64,000 nt of DNA from Ensifer sp. IC4062 (GTDB lineage: Bacteria > Pseudomonadota > Alphaproteobacteria > Rhizobiales > Rhizobiaceae), in contig NZ_JADYVD010000003.1 in the NCBI RefSeq assembly GCF_020193575.1, positions 1 through 64,000 on the forward strand, read 5' to 3'. Made by a program: the position numbers and the translations under genes. Shown here in pieces: positions 61,393 to 64,000 of this stretch (its first letter is position 1; each line of letters begins with the position of its first letter). The notes beneath the pieces were generated by a model. That model was not told the DNA's origin. It saw nothing but the letters and a program-made list of their open reading frames with translations, and did not search any database.

Positions 61393-63738
61393 ATGAATGT
61401 GATGCAGCCCATCGACCGCATCCGCGGCGGCGTTCACGAGAAGGAAAAGCACGAGTCCGGCCACAAGCACGTCTCGGGCACCGCCGAATATATCGACGAC
61501 ATTCCCGAGCCGGCGGGGACATTGCACGCCTATCTCGGCCTGTCCGCCCGGGCGCACGCGGAAATCCTCTCTATCGATTTTGCGCAAGTCAGTGCCAGCG
61601 CCGGCGTCGTCGGCATTCTGACAGCCGACGACATTCCCGGCGAAAACGATATCAGCCCGGCGCATAAACATGACGATCCGGTTTTTGCGACCGGCAAGGT
61701 CGAGTTTCACGGCCAGCCGATCTTCGCCGTGATCGCGACGTCACGCGATGCCGCTCGGCGGGCGGCGGCAAGGGTCAAGATCGATTATCGCGACCTGCCG
61801 CACGTCACGGACGTCAAGGAAGCTACGGCGGCGAATTATCCGCTTGTAATCGATCCGCTGAAGCTCGAACGCGGCGACATCGACGCCGGTTTCGCCAAGG
61901 CAAAAAACGTCATTCAGGGCGAGATGCGGATCGGCGGTCAGGACCACTTCTACCTGGAGGGCCATATTTCCTTCGCGATCCCCGGCGAGGACGATGAAAT
62001 AACCGTCTACGCTTCAACCCAACATCCCAGCGAGACGCAGCATATGGTCGCCCAGGTATTGGGCGTTCCCTCTAACGCGGTGACTGTCAATGTCCGGCGC
62101 ATGGGCGGCGGTTTCGGCGGCAAGGAGACCCAGGCAAACCTCTTCGCGGCGGTTGCTGCCATGGCGGCACGAAAATACCGCCGGGCCGTCAAGATCCGCC
62201 CCGACCGCGACGACGACATGACGGCGACCGGCAAACGCCACGATTTTCATGTCGATTACAAGATCGGTTTCGACGATGAGGGTCGCATCGAGGCGGTCGA
62301 TGCCGTCTTTGCCGCACGCTGCGGCTTTTCGGCGGACCTTTCCGGGCCCGTGACCGACCGCGCGCTCTTTCACGCCGACAACTGCTACTTCTATCCGAAC
62401 GTCCGGCTGCGCTCGCGGCCGATGAAGACCAACACGGTGTCGAATACCGCCTTCCGTGGTTTCGGCGGACCGCAGGGCATGGTCGGCGGCGAGCGGATGA
62501 TCGAGGATATCGCCTACACGCTCGGCAAGGATCCGCTTGAGATCCGCAAGCTCAATTTCTATGGCGGCGAGGGCCGCAATCTGACGCCCTACCATCAGAC
62601 GGTGGAAGACAACATCATCGGGCGGATCATCGAGGAACTCGAAGCGTCGGCGGACTATGGCACGCGGCGCGAGGCGGTTCTCGCCTTCAACCGCGAGAAC
62701 CATGTGATCAAGCGCGGCATCGCGCTGACGCCGGTCAAGTTCGGTATTTCCTTCACCAAGACGGAATACAATCAGGCCGGCGCTCTGGTCCATGTCTATA
62801 CCGACGGCTCGATCCACCTGAACCATGGCGGAACCGAGATGGGGCAGGGGCTTTACACCAAGGTCGCCCAGGTCGTGGCCGACGAGTTCCAGGTCGACCT
62901 CGATCGGATCAAGGTGACCGCGACCTCCACCGGCAAAGTGCCGAACACATCGGCGACGGCTGCCTCCTCGGGCTCGGACCTCAACGGCATGGCGGCCGCC
63001 AATGCGGCTCAGCAGATCAAGGCGCGGCTCGTCAGCTTTGCGGCGGAACGCTATGGCGTCAGCGAAGCGGATGTCGCTTTCGAACCCAATGTGGTGCGGA
63101 TCGGCAGCGAGCGTGTCTCATTCCCCGACCTCATTAAGATGGCCTATACGGCGCGTGTTCAGCTTTCCGCCGCCGGCTTCTACAAGACGCCGAAGATCCA
63201 CTGGAACCGTTCCGAAGGTCGCGGCCGTCCGTTCTACTACTATGCGTACGGCGCGTCCTGCTCCGAGGTCAGCATCGACACCTTGACCGGCGAATACCAG
63301 GTCGATCGCACCGATATCATCCACGACGTCGGCAAGTCGCTCAATCCGGCGCTCGACCTTGGTCAGGTCGAGGGTGCCTTCGTCCAGGGCATGGGCTGGC
63401 TGACCACCGAAGAACTCTGGTGGGATGCGAAGGGGCGACTGCGCACACATGCTCCGTCGACGTACAAGATCCCGCTCGCTTCCGACCGGCCGCGTGTCTT
63501 CAACGTGCGCCTGGCGGAATGGTCGATCAACCGGGAAGAGACGATCCGCCGCTCCAAGGCGGTCGGGGAACCGCCCTTCATGTTGGGCATTTCCGTTCTC
63601 GAAGCTATATCCATGGCAGCGGCAAGCGTTGCGGGATATCGTATTCCGCCGCGTATCGACGCTCCGGCGACGCCCGAGCGCGTGCTGATGGCAATCGAGC
63701 GGCTGCGCGGGAATGCAGCGACGGAGACAACGCGGTAG
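61393..63738 (+). CDS. xdhB: xanthine dehydrogenase molybdenum-binding subunit
   Basis: This 781-residue subunit oxidises hypoxanthine to xanthine and then to urate. It has the N-terminal a/b hammerhead domain (HVSGTAEYIDDIPEPAGTL) and molybdopterin contacts: RRMGGGFGGKETQ, NTAFRGFGGPQG and GGTEMGQGLYTKVAQV. It also has ATSTGKVPNTSATAASSGSDLN and the C-terminal active-site Glu motif AVGEPPFMLGISVLEAI. Length and order match bacterial XdhB. It follows xdhA by 13 bp. Urate formed here needs a uricase not present in the window. Confidence 0.96.
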   Translation: MNVMQPIDRIRGGVHEKEKHESGHKHVSGTAEYIDDIPEPAGTLHAYLGLSARAHAEILSIDFAQVSASAGVVGILTADDIPGENDISPAHKHDDPVFATGKVEFHGQPIFAVIATSRDAARRAAARVKIDYRDLPHVTDVKEATAANYPLVIDPLKLERGDIDAGFAKAKNVIQGEMRIGGQDHFYLEGHISFAIPGEDDEITVYASTQHPSETQHMVAQVLGVPSNAVTVNVRRMGGGFGGKETQANLFAAVAAMAARKYRRAVKIRPDRDDDMTATGKRHDFHVDYKIGFDDEGRIEAVDAVFAARCGFSADLSGPVTDRALFHADNCYFYPNVRLRSRPMKTNTVSNTAFRGFGGPQGMVGGERMIEDIAYTLGKDPLEIRKLNFYGGEGRNLTPYHQTVEDNIIGRIIEELEASADYGTRREAVLAFNRENHVIKRGIALTPVKFGISFTKTEYNQAGALVHVYTDGSIHLNHGGTEMGQGLYTKVAQVVADEFQVDLDRIKVTATSTGKVPNTSATAASSGSDLNGMAAANAAQQIKARLVSFAAERYGVSEADVAFEPNVVRIGSERVSFPDLIKMAYTARVQLSAAGFYKTPKIHWNRSEGRGRPFYYYAYGASCSEVSIDTLTGEYQVDRTDIIHDVGKSLNPALDLGQVEGAFVQGMGWLTTEELWWDAKGRLRTHAPSTYKIPLASDRPRVFNVRLAEWSINREETIRRSKAVGEPPFMLGISVLEAISMAAASVAGYRIPPRIDAPATPERVLMAIERLRGNAATETTR

Positions 63739-63800
63739 CATTGGAATACAGCGCAGGGCCGGCCGGGCGTCGGTCATGAACGGAAACAGGAACCACGAGC

Positions 63801-64000
63801 GTGCTGGCGAGCAGAGAGGATATCCGGGCTTTCCTGAACCGAGAAGCGACCTCAATTCTCGTCGAGGTGGCCGTCGCGGCCGGCTCGACCCCTCGCGATA
63901 CGGATGCCTGGATGCTCGTCTCGATGGATCAAACCTTCGGTACGATCGGCGGCGGCCAGCTGGAATATATGGCGATCGATCATGCGCACAAGCTTCTCCA
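63801..64000 (+). CDS. xdhC: xanthine dehydrogenase accessory protein XdhC, N-terminal part (3' end outside window)
   Basis: The frame opens at GTG 63801 and stays open to the end of the window (66 full codons). It encodes the XdhC-type N-terminus: VEVAVAAGSTPRDTDAWMLVS and TFGTIGGGQLEYMAI, which match the GSxPR...GTIGGGxLE hallmark. XdhC inserts the sulfurated molybdenum cofactor into XdhB. It lies 62 bp after xdhB and belongs to the same operon. In the hallmark, Asp and Thr replace the Glu/Ala often seen after PR, which is a small deviation. Confidence 0.88.
   Translation, partial: MLASREDIRAFLNREATSILVEVAVAAGSTPRDTDAWMLVSMDQTFGTIGGGQLEYMAIDHAHKLL

Noticed and set aside
1..64000. CRISPR arrays, tRNA or rRNA genes, prophage or complete insertion sequences
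   Set aside because: None seen: no regular spacer arrays, no tRNA cloverleaf recognised, no transposase or integrase motifs in any frame.

Overview
This window is about 64 kb of GC-rich DNA with densely packed genes, frequent 4-bp ATGA stop/start overlaps and alphaproteobacterial protein families. The gene set is ExoY/ExoF-type polysaccharide export, a purine island with a PuuE-UraD fusion, dipeptide-type ABC systems and rhizobial-looking intergenic repeats. It best fits a Sinorhizobium/Ensifer-type rhizobium, possibly a large secondary replicon. That placement is inference: there are no rRNA, tRNA or replication genes here to confirm it.

Layout. (1) 1-1478: the end of a P-type cation ATPase. 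(2) 12036-1523, minus strand: a probable operon for a 1794-residue secreted protein (dimethylformamidase-like domain, Ig-like domain, four DUF4082 and three cadherin-like repeats), a COG0523 metallochaperone GTPase, a 101-residue unknown protein, a type I secretion ABC exporter with a degenerate C39 domain, and its HlyD adaptor. (3) 12297-42572: a complete Wzx/Wzy-type surface polysaccharide locus. It has ExoY-type priming transferase, at least four glycosyltransferases, Wzy-like polymerase, Wzx flippase, Wzz-like co-polymerase with a separate BY-kinase, and an ExoF/Wza-family export protein. Its sugar-supply modules are dTDP-rhamnose (rfbACBD), UDP-ManNAcA type (wecB, wecC and a WecG-like transferase) and a WbpD/B/E-like set for a 3-acetamido sugar. 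Two orphan LuxR-type regulators with degenerate receiver domains lie in the locus. (4) 43194-44486: a purine permease.

(5) 44794-57329: a catabolic island with a DUF1537 acid-sugar kinase, FadR-type GntR regulator, iron-type alcohol dehydrogenase, DapA/NanA-family lyase, PdxA2-like dehydrogenase, sialidase-like protein, DMT transporter and a complete dipeptide-type ABC importer. It looks like uptake and breakdown of an acid sugar or sugar-acid conjugate whose identity is not known. (6) 57381-64000: purine ring degradation with ureidoglycolate lyase, PuuE-UraD fusion, hydroxyisourate hydrolase, xanthine dehydrogenase XdhA/XdhB and the start of XdhC. Uricase is not in the window.

Most likely novel items: the secretion operon that pairs a metal GTPase with a dimethylformamidase-like secreted giant; the acid-sugar island combining sialidase-like, DapA-like, PdxA2 and DUF1537 proteins; an unrecognised 411-residue helical protein beside wecG/wecC; and several well-formed palindromes and repeats between genes.
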